Part shown: positions 8,258-17,100 of the stretch, piece after piece
Layout: every line of letters begins with the position of its first letter
Numbering within the stretch: the first letter of the stretch is position 1
From: Sporobacter sp963663605
GTDB lineage: Bacteria > Bacillota > Clostridia > Oscillospirales > Oscillospiraceae
Direction: 5' to 3'
Assembly (NCBI GenBank): GCA_963663605.2
Contig: CAXXVF010000001.1
Span: forward strand, 62,001-126,000
DNA: 64,000 bases
Made by a program: the position numbers and the translations under genes
Notes under the pieces: model-generated
Told to the model about the DNA's origin: nothing
What the model saw: only the letters and a program-made list of their open reading frames with translations
Database searches by the model: none

Positions 8258-8295
8258 CCGGTTGCTAAGATAGGACAAATAAATGTGTTTTTAGG

Positions 8296-9012
8296 TTAAT
8301 CAAGCACGCTATTAAGTGCGGCGTGCATCCACCAAATATCAGCAATGTCTGGTATATTCTCAAAATAGAATGTTTCCCAGTTTATCTTGCTTCTGGTGTC
8401 CTGATTGTATGTTGCTTTTATTACGGTTTCGGCCGTTGAATTACCGTAGTTATCAGTCAAGGGGTAAATGATATTGAAGGCGATATCCACATTAACTAAA
8501 TCTCGCAGGTTTTCTAAAGTCTCTGCTATATCTAGAAACATACCATTAACAGTCATTTTTGCCGTTAGGTTATCGCTTCCTATGGCCTTTATACAAGCAT
8601 AATGCGATGCTTCTGTATATTCAACGGATATAACATTATCTGTGCCAAACACGTCATTAGCGGTGGCGATTATTTTCTCGCTATCTGATACTGGTGACGG
8701 TGATGGTGATAAAGCGGGCGAGGGAGTTTGGATATCGGCTACTGCCGGTGATGTTTCGTGTGTTGTAAATGGTGTCTCGGCTGTTTGCGGAGATGTACTT
8801 TCGGATAAATATGACGAAGGCGGCTCAGTTGAAATTATTGCATCACTGGCGAGAACTCCAATAAAGAAAAATAAGGCGATGATGGAGACAATTGTCTTTG
8901 CTTGCCTATTCCATGATGTGTACACAAGCATGAGGAAGATACCTACTGGAGCAACAAGAAGCAGCATTAACACGATGAACCAAGTTTTTTGATAGAGTTT
9001 TTTCTTTGGCAT
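8296..9012 (-). CDS. Two-TM membrane protein with Ser/Pro/Thr-rich linker, unknown function
   Basis: A basic start (MPKKKLYQKT), two closely spaced transmembrane segments (about residues 10-32 and 40-58), then a Ser/Pro/Thr-rich stalk (about 62-112) and a globular C-terminal domain (~115-238) expected on the outer face. The start at 9012 is set by a strong TCCTCCT complement (AGGAGGA) 7 nt upstream. I do not recognise the C-terminal domain. First gene inside attL and transcribed towards it, divergent from the ribbon-helix-helix gene, so it may be a surface-exclusion or cargo protein; that is inference. Confidence 0.65.
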   Translation of the reverse strand: MPKKKLYQKTWFIVLMLLLVAPVGIFLMLVYTSWNRQAKTIVSIIALFFFIGVLASDAIISTEPPSSYLSESTSPQTAETPFTTHETSPAVADIQTPSPALSPSPSPVSDSEKIIATANDVFGTDNVISVEYTEASHYACIKAIGSDNLTAKMTVNGMFLDIAETLENLRDLVNVDIAFNIIYPLTDNYGNSTAETVIKATYNQDTRSKINWETFYFENIPDIADIWWMHAALNSVLD

Positions 9013-9099
9013 GAATAGTCCTCCTAAAATATGTGATAATACTATCTTAGCACAAAACACAGAAATGTAACACTAAAATTTCTATCATAATAAGTGGTC

Positions 9100-9128
9100 T
9101 TGGAACGGGCGTGTTTTAAGAATACACT
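9100..9128 (+). promoter_or_regulatory. Promoter of the ribbon-helix-helix gene
   Basis: TTGGAA (9100-9105), 17-nt spacer, TACACT (9123-9128). An imperfect palindrome (GTGT...ACAC, 9111-9127) lies inside it and could be the operator for the product of the next gene. Confidence 0.5.
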
Positions 9129-9149
9129 ATATGATAGGAGGGCATTTAT

Positions 9150-9356
9150 ATGAGTGAATCCAATAAGTTTGTCGTGAAGCATAAAGATTTAGAGCCCAAA
9201 GAAGAAAAGACTGTTACGATGACGTTGAGAATAAGTAAAGATCTCTTGTGGGACTATGATGAACTGGCTGATAAAAGCGGGCGTTCTCGTAACGAAGTAA
9301 TGAATATGGCGCTTAAATATGCAATTGATCATTTAAAGCTACTGGATAAAGAATAA
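9150..9356 (+). CDS. Ribbon-helix-helix (CopG/Arc-type) DNA-binding protein
   Basis: 68 aa. A basic/acidic leader is followed by a beta-strand TVTMTLRIS and two helices, KDLLWDYDELADKSG and RNEVMNMALKYAIDHLK, the classic RHH pattern. Such proteins regulate replication, excision or toxin genes of mobile elements. AGGAGGG precedes the ATG. Probably controls its own promoter and perhaps that of the divergent membrane-protein gene. Confidence 0.75.
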   Translation: MSESNKFVVKHKDLEPKEEKTVTMTLRISKDLLWDYDELADKSGRSRNEVMNMALKYAIDHLKLLDKE

Positions 9357-9507
9357 GGTGCTTCATGCGGCCTCGGTCAGCTTTTGTTTTATTACATGGT
9401 TTGGGCTATTACTTTTTAAAAAAGGTGATTTGCGACGTTCTGGTGCGCTAAAACACGAACCTCAAATACACACGAAAAGATGTTTTTAAAAAATTTAGAA
9501 AAAACTA

Positions 9508-9536
9508 TTTACAAACACATGTATTTGATGTATACT
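9508..9536 (+). promoter_or_regulatory. Promoter of the Rep-like gene leader
   Basis: TTTACA (9508-9513), 17-nt spacer, TATACT (9531-9536). It drives a ~190-nt untranslated leader before the gene at 9737. Confidence 0.65.
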
Positions 9537-9540
9537 AATA

Positions 9541-9736
9541 GGTAGTAGAGCAATAAGCTCGCGGGTAATATGATTTAAGTAAGCATTGTACGCACAGGTT
9601 TCGACTTGTGGCAGGAGCGGTTGGAGCCCCCCTGTAAAAGCCTAATAAAGGATAGAGGTCCTTGTTAATATCTGCAGATGCAGGTTATTACGCAAGGGCT
9701 TTTTTGCGTCTACTAATAAAAATGTGGAGGTAAAAA
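9541..9736 (+). promoter_or_regulatory. Structured 5' leader before the Rep-like gene
   Basis: About 190 untranslated bases with several stems: a 7-bp stem closed by a TTCG tetraloop (9593-9610), a CTTG/CAAGG pairing around 9660-9697, and ACGCAA (9690-9695) with TTGCGT (9704-9709), the latter containing a run of six Ts. This looks like an attenuator or antisense-regulated leader, as is common for plasmid-type rep genes. I do not recognise a named riboswitch. The stretch 9357-9507 upstream holds nothing I can identify. Confidence 0.5.
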
Positions 9737-10690
9737 ATGGGGAAATCAAAAGCGGGTGTAGATGAAATAATATTTGAGTTGGAGCTAAAAGAAAAGGCCA
9801 TAGACGGCAGATGTTTTGTTAAGCCAATTAAAAGCTCCGTTGGTAGAGAATGCGGTAAGATAGACGTCAAAGAGGGGAAAGCGTATGTTTCTTTTTGTTT
9901 GCCCAAATTCATACGGTCGGATAATGTGAAGCCCTTCTCTATGGAAGATAAACAATATTTGAAATCTATTAAAAAAACATTAACGTACGAGTTACAAGAG
10001 TTTTCAGACAATATAAATGGACGTAGGTTAAAATCCATTGAGGTGAATTTGACACAAAAAGTAGCCGGAGTAAGTACACCTGATCAGATTCTTAACATGA
10101 TCCACCGTAGCTATACGGATAGGACAAACACTGTGTACGAGGGGCCTTCAAGGCGCTGTAAATATCACAAGGAAAAGGAAACGGTCATTGTGCGTGTTAA
10201 AAACTACTATATAATAAAATGCTACAACAAGACATTGGAGCAGCACAATGCTGGAAATAAAGATGTTGAATCAGGCCTTCTTCGCATTGAAGTAATTATG
10301 CAGGATCGACTAATTAGGCGGTTATTCGGTCAGAGTTATACATTATTTGATGTTTTGCAGGAGTGTAGCTTGAAGAAAGTAATTAAAGAATACAGCCGAA
10401 TACTTACTAATGATTTAATGAAAAAGCATATAATCCCATGCCGTGACGGTATAGTAAATGTGTTAGTTGAATCGCTGATGGATACAAATTCTCCGAGTAG
10501 AACCATATACCTACATAAAGAGATAATCGTTGATTTGGAGATTATGAGAACAGCACTGAAAAAGTGGTATGACTTGTGGGATAAACCAGATCGTTCGCGA
10601 CAAGAATTATATCAACTCAAAGCATATTTCTTGCCAAAAGATGTTTTGAAAACACTTTATGAGTTTGTAGATTCGTGTTGTAAGGCGTAA
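9737..10690 (+). CDS. Putative replication initiation protein (phage/plasmid II/X-like)
   Basis: 317 aa, basic. The central part has YYIIKCYNKTLEQHN followed by GLLRIEVIMQ, similar to the Y-[DN]-K...LLR-[IF]-E-V pattern of rolling-circle replication initiators of the gene II/X and Rep_trans kinds. I cannot point with certainty to the catalytic tyrosine or the HUH histidines, so the family is tentative; a MobT-like relaxase is the main alternative. GGAGG precedes the ATG. Its long structured leader supports a copy-number-controlled rep gene. If correct, the excised element could replicate transiently. Confidence 0.45.
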   Translation: MGKSKAGVDEIIFELELKEKAIDGRCFVKPIKSSVGRECGKIDVKEGKAYVSFCLPKFIRSDNVKPFSMEDKQYLKSIKKTLTYELQEFSDNINGRRLKSIEVNLTQKVAGVSTPDQILNMIHRSYTDRTNTVYEGPSRRCKYHKEKETVIVRVKNYYIIKCYNKTLEQHNAGNKDVESGLLRIEVIMQDRLIRRLFGQSYTLFDVLQECSLKKVIKEYSRILTNDLMKKHIIPCRDGIVNVLVESLMDTNSPSRTIYLHKEIIVDLEIMRTALKKWYDLWDKPDRSRQELYQLKAYFLPKDVLKTLYEFVDSCCKA

Positions 10691-10930
10691 TAAAAAACAT
10701 TACGTTTATGCTGATTTTAAAATGTTAGTCATGAGAACTTTTTAGCATTAAAACACGCTGAGTAGTACGCCAACGGTTTTGTGTGAATGTACAGCAAGAA
10801 TTTTGTTTTCTGGTGCTGTGCCGTGGTGAGCATAAAGAGAACAGAAGATGGCTTGGATAACAATAACAAAACAATAACAATAAAAAGGTTGTTGATAATT
10901 GATTCAGTACCATAGCGGGAGGTAATCTTA
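10691..10930. other. 240-bp intergenic region with short tandem repeats
   Basis: Contains two tandem ACAATAACAA units (10860-10869 and 10871-10880) in AT-rich DNA between the Rep-like and DUF5681 genes. It could be an origin or iteron region. No gene seen. Confidence 0.3.
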
Positions 10931-11245
10931 ATGCCTTTTTCAAAAGGACAGTCCGGTAATATTAAAGGCCGTCCGAGACAGACAGCAGAGCAGAAGGAGC
11001 AGAAGGTTTGGTTTAAAGCCCTCTTGAAGGAGGCAACAGTTCCAGCACTTGAAAGCATCATCGCTATCGCAAGTGACGAGCATAATAAAGATTGCTTGAA
11101 TGCTTGCAAATATATAATTGACAAAGCGTACGGCGCTGGAGCCGTTCTGCTTACAGAAGATAACGTAGAGCCGTTCACCATTCATATTGTTAGACATAGC
11201 GCGATTGAAAAATCTGCTTGGGAAGACGAATGGGAAGACGAATAA
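10931..11245 (+). CDS. DUF5681 domain protein
   Basis: 104 aa beginning MPFSKGQSGNIKGRP, the hallmark of DUF5681 proteins, which are found next to integrases and terminases in phages and integrative elements. The rest is helical with an acidic tail (WEDEWEDE). Function unknown; the basic G-x-P-GRP start suggests nucleic-acid contact. GGGAGG precedes the ATG. Confidence 0.7.
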   Translation: MPFSKGQSGNIKGRPRQTAEQKEQKVWFKALLKEATVPALESIIAIASDEHNKDCLNACKYIIDKAYGAGAVLLTEDNVEPFTIHIVRHSAIEKSAWEDEWEDE

Positions 11246-11329
11246 AAAGTATTTAGGTTTAAAAAATATGCTGAGGTCAGCAAAGCCCCAGGAGGAGGCG
11301 TAAATATCTTATTCATGGAGGTTTTGCAA

Positions 11330-11515
11330 ATGGCAACGACCATACCGCGTATGCGGACAATTAAAGAGACATCAAGTGAAACAGGTATCCCTTATCATAC
11401 AATTCGTCAGTGGTGCCTTGCAGGGGAAATTATGTATATTAAAGCTGGCACTAAATACTTAATCAATTTAGATAAATTCATTGAGTTTCTGAATACAGGA
11501 TTGAGTGCTGAATAG
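11330..11515 (+). CDS. Excisionase-like helix-turn-helix protein
   Basis: 61 aa with a MerR/excisionase-type winged HTH: TIKETSSETGIPYHTIRQWCLAGEI, then YIKAGTKYLINLDKFIEFL. Short proteins of this family direct the integrase towards excision. GGAGG lies 8 nt before the ATG at 11330; an in-frame start at 11315 would overlap that site. Located just before the two recombinase genes, as expected for a recombination directionality factor. Confidence 0.72.
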   Translation: MATTIPRMRTIKETSSETGIPYHTIRQWCLAGEIMYIKAGTKYLINLDKFIEFLNTGLSAE

Positions 11516-11684
11516 CTAGGGCGCAAAATGTATAGATTCTGATACCTTGTGAAAAGGGCACTGAAATAGGCTCAAAATGTACTGGAAGTCGGTTTGGAAT
11601 ATGCTTAGTTCGAGTGTGGTCTTTTTGAGCCTGTCTTGCTAAGATTGGATTATTCAGTAAATGGAAATTGAAAGGGGTAATCCT

Positions 11685-12356
11685 ATGAAGTATGTGGCGT
11701 ATCACCGAACGAGTACGAAAGACCAGCATCTTGATCGTGGCATTGCCGAAATTAAGAAATACTGCGCTGATATCCATATCAGCCTGTACAAAGGTAAGGT
11801 TTACACCGACCAGCAGACGGGAAAAGACTTTAACCGTCCGCGCTACATGATGCTGAAAGATGAGATTTTAGAGAGCGGCGATGTTCTTATTGTAAGCGAG
11901 CTTGACCGTCTTGGACGTAACAAGGAAGCTACGTTGAACGAACTTAGGTTTTTTAAGGACCATAACGTTCGCGTGATGATTCTTGAAATACCCACTACTC
12001 TCCAAGATCTGTCCAAGATGGACAACGATATGGCGTCGATGATTATGGAGACAATTAACAATATGCTTATTGAGCTTTATGCAACGATGGCGCATGCGGA
12101 AATGGAAAAGCGCGAAAAGCGCCAGCGTGAGGGCATGGCGGCAATGAAAGCGCGGGGCGAATGGGAGCGGTATGGCAGGCCTAGAGAGCTGTCAGCTGTT
12201 TCCTTCGCGGAACAGTACATAGCGGTGGAACGGGGCGAAATTCGTCCGTTTGAGTTGATGCGTCGGATGGGACTGACAAAGCCCACGTTTTATCGCTACA
12301 AGAAAGAATATGTGGAGGCTAAAAATAAGGAGCATAATGAGTTATGCCAAATATAA
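11685..12356 (+). CDS. Serine recombinase (resolvase/invertase family)
   Basis: 223 aa. N-terminal catalytic domain with YHRTSTKDQ, where Ser10 is the expected nucleophile, then SELDRLGRN (arginine motif) and a helical MAHAEMEKREKRQREGMAAMKARG hinge. The C-terminus (about 165-215) is a short HTH. Small resolvases of this type resolve dimers or invert segments and belong to the resident element. AAGGGG precedes the ATG at 11685. It overlaps the integrase gene by 13 bp. Confidence 0.88.
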   Translation: MKYVAYHRTSTKDQHLDRGIAEIKKYCADIHISLYKGKVYTDQQTGKDFNRPRYMMLKDEILESGDVLIVSELDRLGRNKEATLNELRFFKDHNVRVMILEIPTTLQDLSKMDNDMASMIMETINNMLIELYATMAHAEMEKREKRQREGMAAMKARGEWERYGRPRELSAVSFAEQYIAVERGEIRPFELMRRMGLTKPTFYRYKKEYVEAKNKEHNELCQI

Positions 12357-13663
12357 AGAGAATTGAGAACAAAAAAGGTGCAGCATACAAGATTCGTGTT
12401 TGTCGTGGGTACGATGCACAAAACAAGAAAATCGTTGATACATTTACATATCATCCCGACCCGACTATTAGTATACGTCAGCAAGAAAAAGACGCGATGA
12501 AATATGCGCTTGAATTGGAGGGAAAAATCAAGTTTGGTATAAGCTTTAACGGCAAAAAGACGACGTTTGATGATTTCGCTACCGATTGGCTGGAGCGCCG
12601 CAAAAACGACGTGTCCTACAACACGTATCAAAGTAATGAAATGATGCTAAGGACGAAGATCATACCTTACTTTAAAGCTTATAAGCTGACGAAGATAAAC
12701 CTGCCGATGGTCGAAGCGTTTTACCTGACGCTGGTAGACAACGCATCACAGTCCTCCATCCAGAAGTACGATATATTGCTGAATATTATGTTTAAAACAG
12801 CTGTGCGCTGGGGCATGATCGAGAAAAATCCTTGCGAGAACGCTAAACTGCCGAGGTCAAAGAGAAGAGCAAATGGTATTAAGTTTTTTACTCCTGAGCA
12901 GGCGCGGACGTTTCTTGCGTCGTTAGATATGGAGTTTGAGTTAACATACACAGGACACCGCAGGGTAGACGATACTGGAAAGCCGTATTACGTAGCTGAA
13001 TATAAAGAAAAGCGCTGTATGCCGACACAACTCAAAGTGTTTTTCTACATTGCAATGACATGTGGTATGCGTAGGGGCGAGATACTTGCTCTTTACTGGG
13101 ATGACATAGATTTTGAAAAGAAGACTATTCGGATTTCAAAAGCAGTTACGAAGTCCGACGACGGTGTAATCTGTAAGGAGCCTAAGACTGCCACATCCGT
13201 CCGGACGATACCCCTGCCAGATAGTATTGTCCCACTCCTTAAGCAATACAGTATCGAGTATGACGCGCGGAGAGCCGGGCTGGGTGATAAGTGGCAGGGG
13301 GACGGTAATATGTTTACACAGGCAGATGGTAAGCTTATGGGCATGCATACGCCATATCAGCGCTTTGTCAGCCATATAGAGCGATATAACGAATGGGTTA
13401 AGAAAGAGCTGCCCGAGGGTGGAAAGAAGCTCCAGACACTACCGAAGATACCATTCCATGGCCTACGGCACACATGTGCAACTCTGTTAAATGATATGGG
13501 TACAAATATTTCAATTATATCAAAAATCCTAGGTCACGCGCAGACAAGCACAACGATGAATATATATGCTCACAGCTTTGAATCGCAGCTTCGGGAAGCC
13601 AGTGCCAATATGGATGGTTTTTTAACAAGGTGTACTGATAGCGAGCAACAGGCCGCAGGATAA
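12344..13663 (+). CDS. Tyrosine recombinase / phage-type integrase of the element
   Basis: 439 aa. N-terminal arm-binding AP2-like domain (1-60), SAM-like core-binding domain (about 65-165) and catalytic domain with Arg in CGMRRGE, His-x-x-Arg in HGLRHTC, GHAQTSTT and the nucleophile Tyr408 in MNIYAH. All catalytic residues are present, so it should be active. It is the likely enzyme for integration at the 53-bp tRNA-Thr core. Unusually, it is not adjacent to an att end but sits 4-5 kb inside the left one. Confidence 0.93.
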   Translation: MPNIKRIENKKGAAYKIRVCRGYDAQNKKIVDTFTYHPDPTISIRQQEKDAMKYALELEGKIKFGISFNGKKTTFDDFATDWLERRKNDVSYNTYQSNEMMLRTKIIPYFKAYKLTKINLPMVEAFYLTLVDNASQSSIQKYDILLNIMFKTAVRWGMIEKNPCENAKLPRSKRRANGIKFFTPEQARTFLASLDMEFELTYTGHRRVDDTGKPYYVAEYKEKRCMPTQLKVFFYIAMTCGMRRGEILALYWDDIDFEKKTIRISKAVTKSDDGVICKEPKTATSVRTIPLPDSIVPLLKQYSIEYDARRAGLGDKWQGDGNMFTQADGKLMGMHTPYQRFVSHIERYNEWVKKELPEGGKKLQTLPKIPFHGLRHTCATLLNDMGTNISIISKILGHAQTSTTMNIYAHSFESQLREASANMDGFLTRCTDSEQQAAG

Positions 13664-13730
13664 GCCGTTTGAAATTAACGGTGCCTGCGAGGTTCGACAA
13701 AATAAACTATTTGAAAAGGGGTAATTACAT

Positions 13731-13970
13731 ATGGAAAATACTAAACATGAAATATTCGAGGAAAGAGATGACGGATTTGAAAAATCAAATGGCTGGTACA
13801 AAGATACCATTATCAGCTGGGATAGTTATGATAAACGTGGGTTCTGGCATTGTACATATAAAGAAGTGTACAGGCCGTGTGATAACGATTGTAGAGGTGT
13901 GCAGAACTCTTCGATTTGTCCACACACAGAAAAGCCTTGCGAACGTCTTTGGATAATTCCTGAAGACTAG
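13731..13970 (+). CDS. Small cysteine-rich protein, unknown
   Basis: 79 aa, with eight aromatic residues in the first 50 and six Cys in CxxxCRGxxxxxxCxxxxxxC-like spacing (residues ~38-71), suggesting metal binding. AAAGGGG precedes the ATG. No family recognised. Lies between the integrase and the defence operon promoter. Confidence 0.55.
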   Translation: MENTKHEIFEERDDGFEKSNGWYKDTIISWDSYDKRGFWHCTYKEVYRPCDNDCRGVQNSSICPHTEKPCERLWIIPED

Positions 13971-14048
13971 ACTTTAACTTCCAGGTCATGCACAGTTGTG
14001 TTGCACTGTTAGATTATTAAAAAACCTATTCTATCAAAATGCAAGCGG

Positions 14049-14071
14049 AGGGCTGCCCGAATGGCAGCCTT
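14049..14071 (+). terminator. Probable terminator before the defence operon
   Basis: 9-bp stem (14049-14057 with 14063-14071, one G-U) followed by a weak T-rich tail. It separates the integrase transcription unit from the next operon. Confidence 0.55.
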
Positions 14072-14084
14072 CCTCCTATTTTAG

Positions 14085-14113
14085 TTGAATAATGTAAATG
14101 TAGTTGCTATAAT
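14085..14113 (+). promoter_or_regulatory. Strong promoter of the four-gene defence-like operon
   Basis: TTGAAT (14085-14090), exactly 17 nt, TATAAT (14108-14113). It is the only good promoter seen before the 14165-23583 gene block. Confidence 0.75.
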
Positions 14114-14164
14114 TTGGTTAAGGTCTTTAGTATGGAAATAATTAAGTACAAGGGGCATTTATAG

Positions 14165-17100
14165 ATGGATAATAAAAACAAAGCAATAACCATGTTTAAA
14201 TATATTAAAGAGCTGAGTTCTTTTAGGATCAAAACAGTTAAAGACGTAAAAAACCAATTTTGGTATTGCTTTTTTAAAGATATCCCGGATGATATCAGGA
14301 ACATCACACTCCATTACAGAGACAGAGTTGAAGAGGAACCAGTTACTGATGATGTCATCCTAAAGGTTAAAAAACCAGAATTTCAATCTTGCCCAGAACC
14401 AGAGCGGGTATTTTTCTTTTGGCTGAATCCTGAGTGGGAAAAATATACGAGTACTGTCAGTGTAAAAGACGTTCTTGATCCTGATGTTGATCTTGAAACA
14501 GCGGAACATTTTGTAGATAATGAGGAGAGGGTACAGGCTTATGAAAAGTGGCTTATGAAACGCGACGCATGGACCGAAAAGCAGAAACTAATTTATAGTG
14601 TTCGCCAGTTCTTTGTTAGGCTTTATCAGTTGCATGTTACTTTAGAGCGTGATTCTGAAATACTTGAACTGATGGTCGGCGATGGAATTCTTACTGACCG
14701 AAAGCATCTGGGCATTTCTCATCCTATTCTCCTAAAAAGAATTAAAACAAGCTTTGATCCTATTACTAATGTAATATGCTTTCACGATACCGACACTGAG
14801 GCAGTGCTTTACACAACGCTCATAAATGGAATAGAAGAACTCAACTATAGCGCAGTCAAAACACTTTCAGATAAACTCTATGCAAATGATTACCATCCGC
14901 TTGACAGGAATGATGCGCGAGACTTCTTGAAAGAAACAGTTCATTCCCTTTGCCCGGAAAGCAAGTTCATTGAGTCTGAGGATGTTGAATCAGCTAGATC
15001 ATCAGATAGACTCATCCTCAATATTAATCCTGTTTTCTTTGCTCGTCGGCGTATAGATGGTTCACTGAAAGCCATTGATGCAATTATTAATAACATTCAA
15101 ATAACGGATTACATACCACCTCATCTTTTAGATATTGTAGGTGGAGGGAAAATTGAAATCCCTACGGATGTGGAAGAACCGACGTTGCCACAGCAGCTTG
15201 CAGCTGTTGGGGGTGAAGACGTTGATATTCTACTCTCAAAAGAGGCTAACAAGGAGCAATTACAAATTGCTCAAAGGATTTCTCGGTTTAATGCCGTCTT
15301 GGTACAAGGGCCTCCGGGAACCGGTAAGACACACACTATTGCCAACTTGTTGGGCCATTTTCTTGCGAATGGGAATACGGTGCTCGTGACCAGCCATACA
15401 AAAAAAGCACTTTCAGTCCTGAAGGAGAAAGTACCGTCGGGCCTGCAGGATTTATGCGTTTCAGTACTAGACGATTCAAATACCGATATGGAACGTTCAG
15501 TTGATGGGATTTCTGAATTTTTGTCGAAATACAACGCGCATGATCTCAAACTTAAAATGGATGCGGCCAAACGATCCAGAGCAGAGATTGTTGCAAAGCT
15601 CGCCGATGTAAGGCAAAAAATATATGATATCAAATTTAGCGAATTCAAAAGTATCACATTCAATGGTGAAAGCATCTCTCCCTCGGAGGCAGCGCGCTTT
15701 GTTTACGAACACAGTGAAGACCTTTCTTATATCCCGGGAAAGGTTGTACTCTATCGTCCAATGCCGCTATCTTTCGAGGAGATTTCAGCCTTATATCGAA
15801 GCAATAAAAGTTTAACGACTGAAGAGGAAGTCGAGCTGGAGTGTGATCTTCCGAATACGACACAATACCCCTCTCCTGCTGAGTTTCGAGAGCTTGTTGA
15901 CAGAATTCAGCAAAATCGGATCGCAATTGAAAAAAATGCAGATGAACTTGGATATACTGTTGCCTATGATAATAATAACCGGCTCATCACTCTCGAATCA
16001 ATTGAAAATGCGATACATATAGCCGATACAACTCGAGAATCATTGAATGACTTAGACGATTATCTTGAAACGTTTCCTGAGTTCAACAAGTGGATGATTT
16101 ATGCCGCTGTTGACGGGCGGAAGGGGGGAGGTTACGCGTCTAGGTGGAGCACTTTGATTAAAAAAATTACTGATACAGTCACATTTGCAGATGCCTTGGT
16201 CGAAGAAGGCTTTGGTAAAACACTTAATATTTCTGATGATGCTGATACCGCACAACTTAAAGAGGTCCTGCCTAAGATACTTGATCTTTATACAAATAAA
16301 GCAAAAATAACTAAATTGAATCGTATGATTGATAAGCGAATTGAGGCTGCTGAACGGAGTGTTAAAATTAACAATTGCAGAATAGCTTCTGTCGAGGACT
16401 GTGCATTTGTTATACATCAGCTTGATCTAAAAACCATGAGGGAAGAATGTGGTAAGTATTGGAATGAATTATTAGCGGTACACGACGTACCCGAATTTAT
16501 GTCTCTTCACCCCCAGGAGCCGGAGCAAATAGCTAAGAATTTGTTTGATGACATACGTCGTTACCTAGAGTGGTATGCCAATGAATATGATCAACTAGAA
16601 AACTATATATTTGCTGCCGGTATGGATTCGTCAGAGATTTTCGTCAAAGATCAGCTTGACTCTGAGCTATTGGAAACTGAGAAGAAGCTAATGGCCATTA
16701 ATGATGTCTTGCCGAAAATGGTAAAGATAAGCCTTGCTTATACCGATATGCTGGAGACACAAGATCATATGGCTAAGCAATTCTGCGATATTCTCAGGGG
16801 TGAACGTAGGAATTCTAAAGCTTGTAGCAAGATAAGATCAGCGTATGAAAATAGCGATAGTGAATTATACGATATCGCGTATGCTGAGCTTTATCGACTT
16901 TATGAAAAATATGAACTGCGAGCTAATCGAAGGGAAATGCTAACAAAACTCTTCGATGTCGCTCCTGAATGGGCAAATGCTATACGAGAGCGTATTGGTA
17001 TTCATGGTGAGAGTAGTGCTCCTGCCAATGTTGATGACGCTTGGCGTTGGAAGCAGTATTCTGGAATAATTGGTGATTTAACTTCGGAGCCGTTTGAAGA

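Noticed and set aside
13669..13956. 95-codon frame overlapping the small gene at 13731
   Set aside because: It overlaps most of the 79-aa cysteine-rich gene in another frame, has no ribosome binding site and reads as a shadow.
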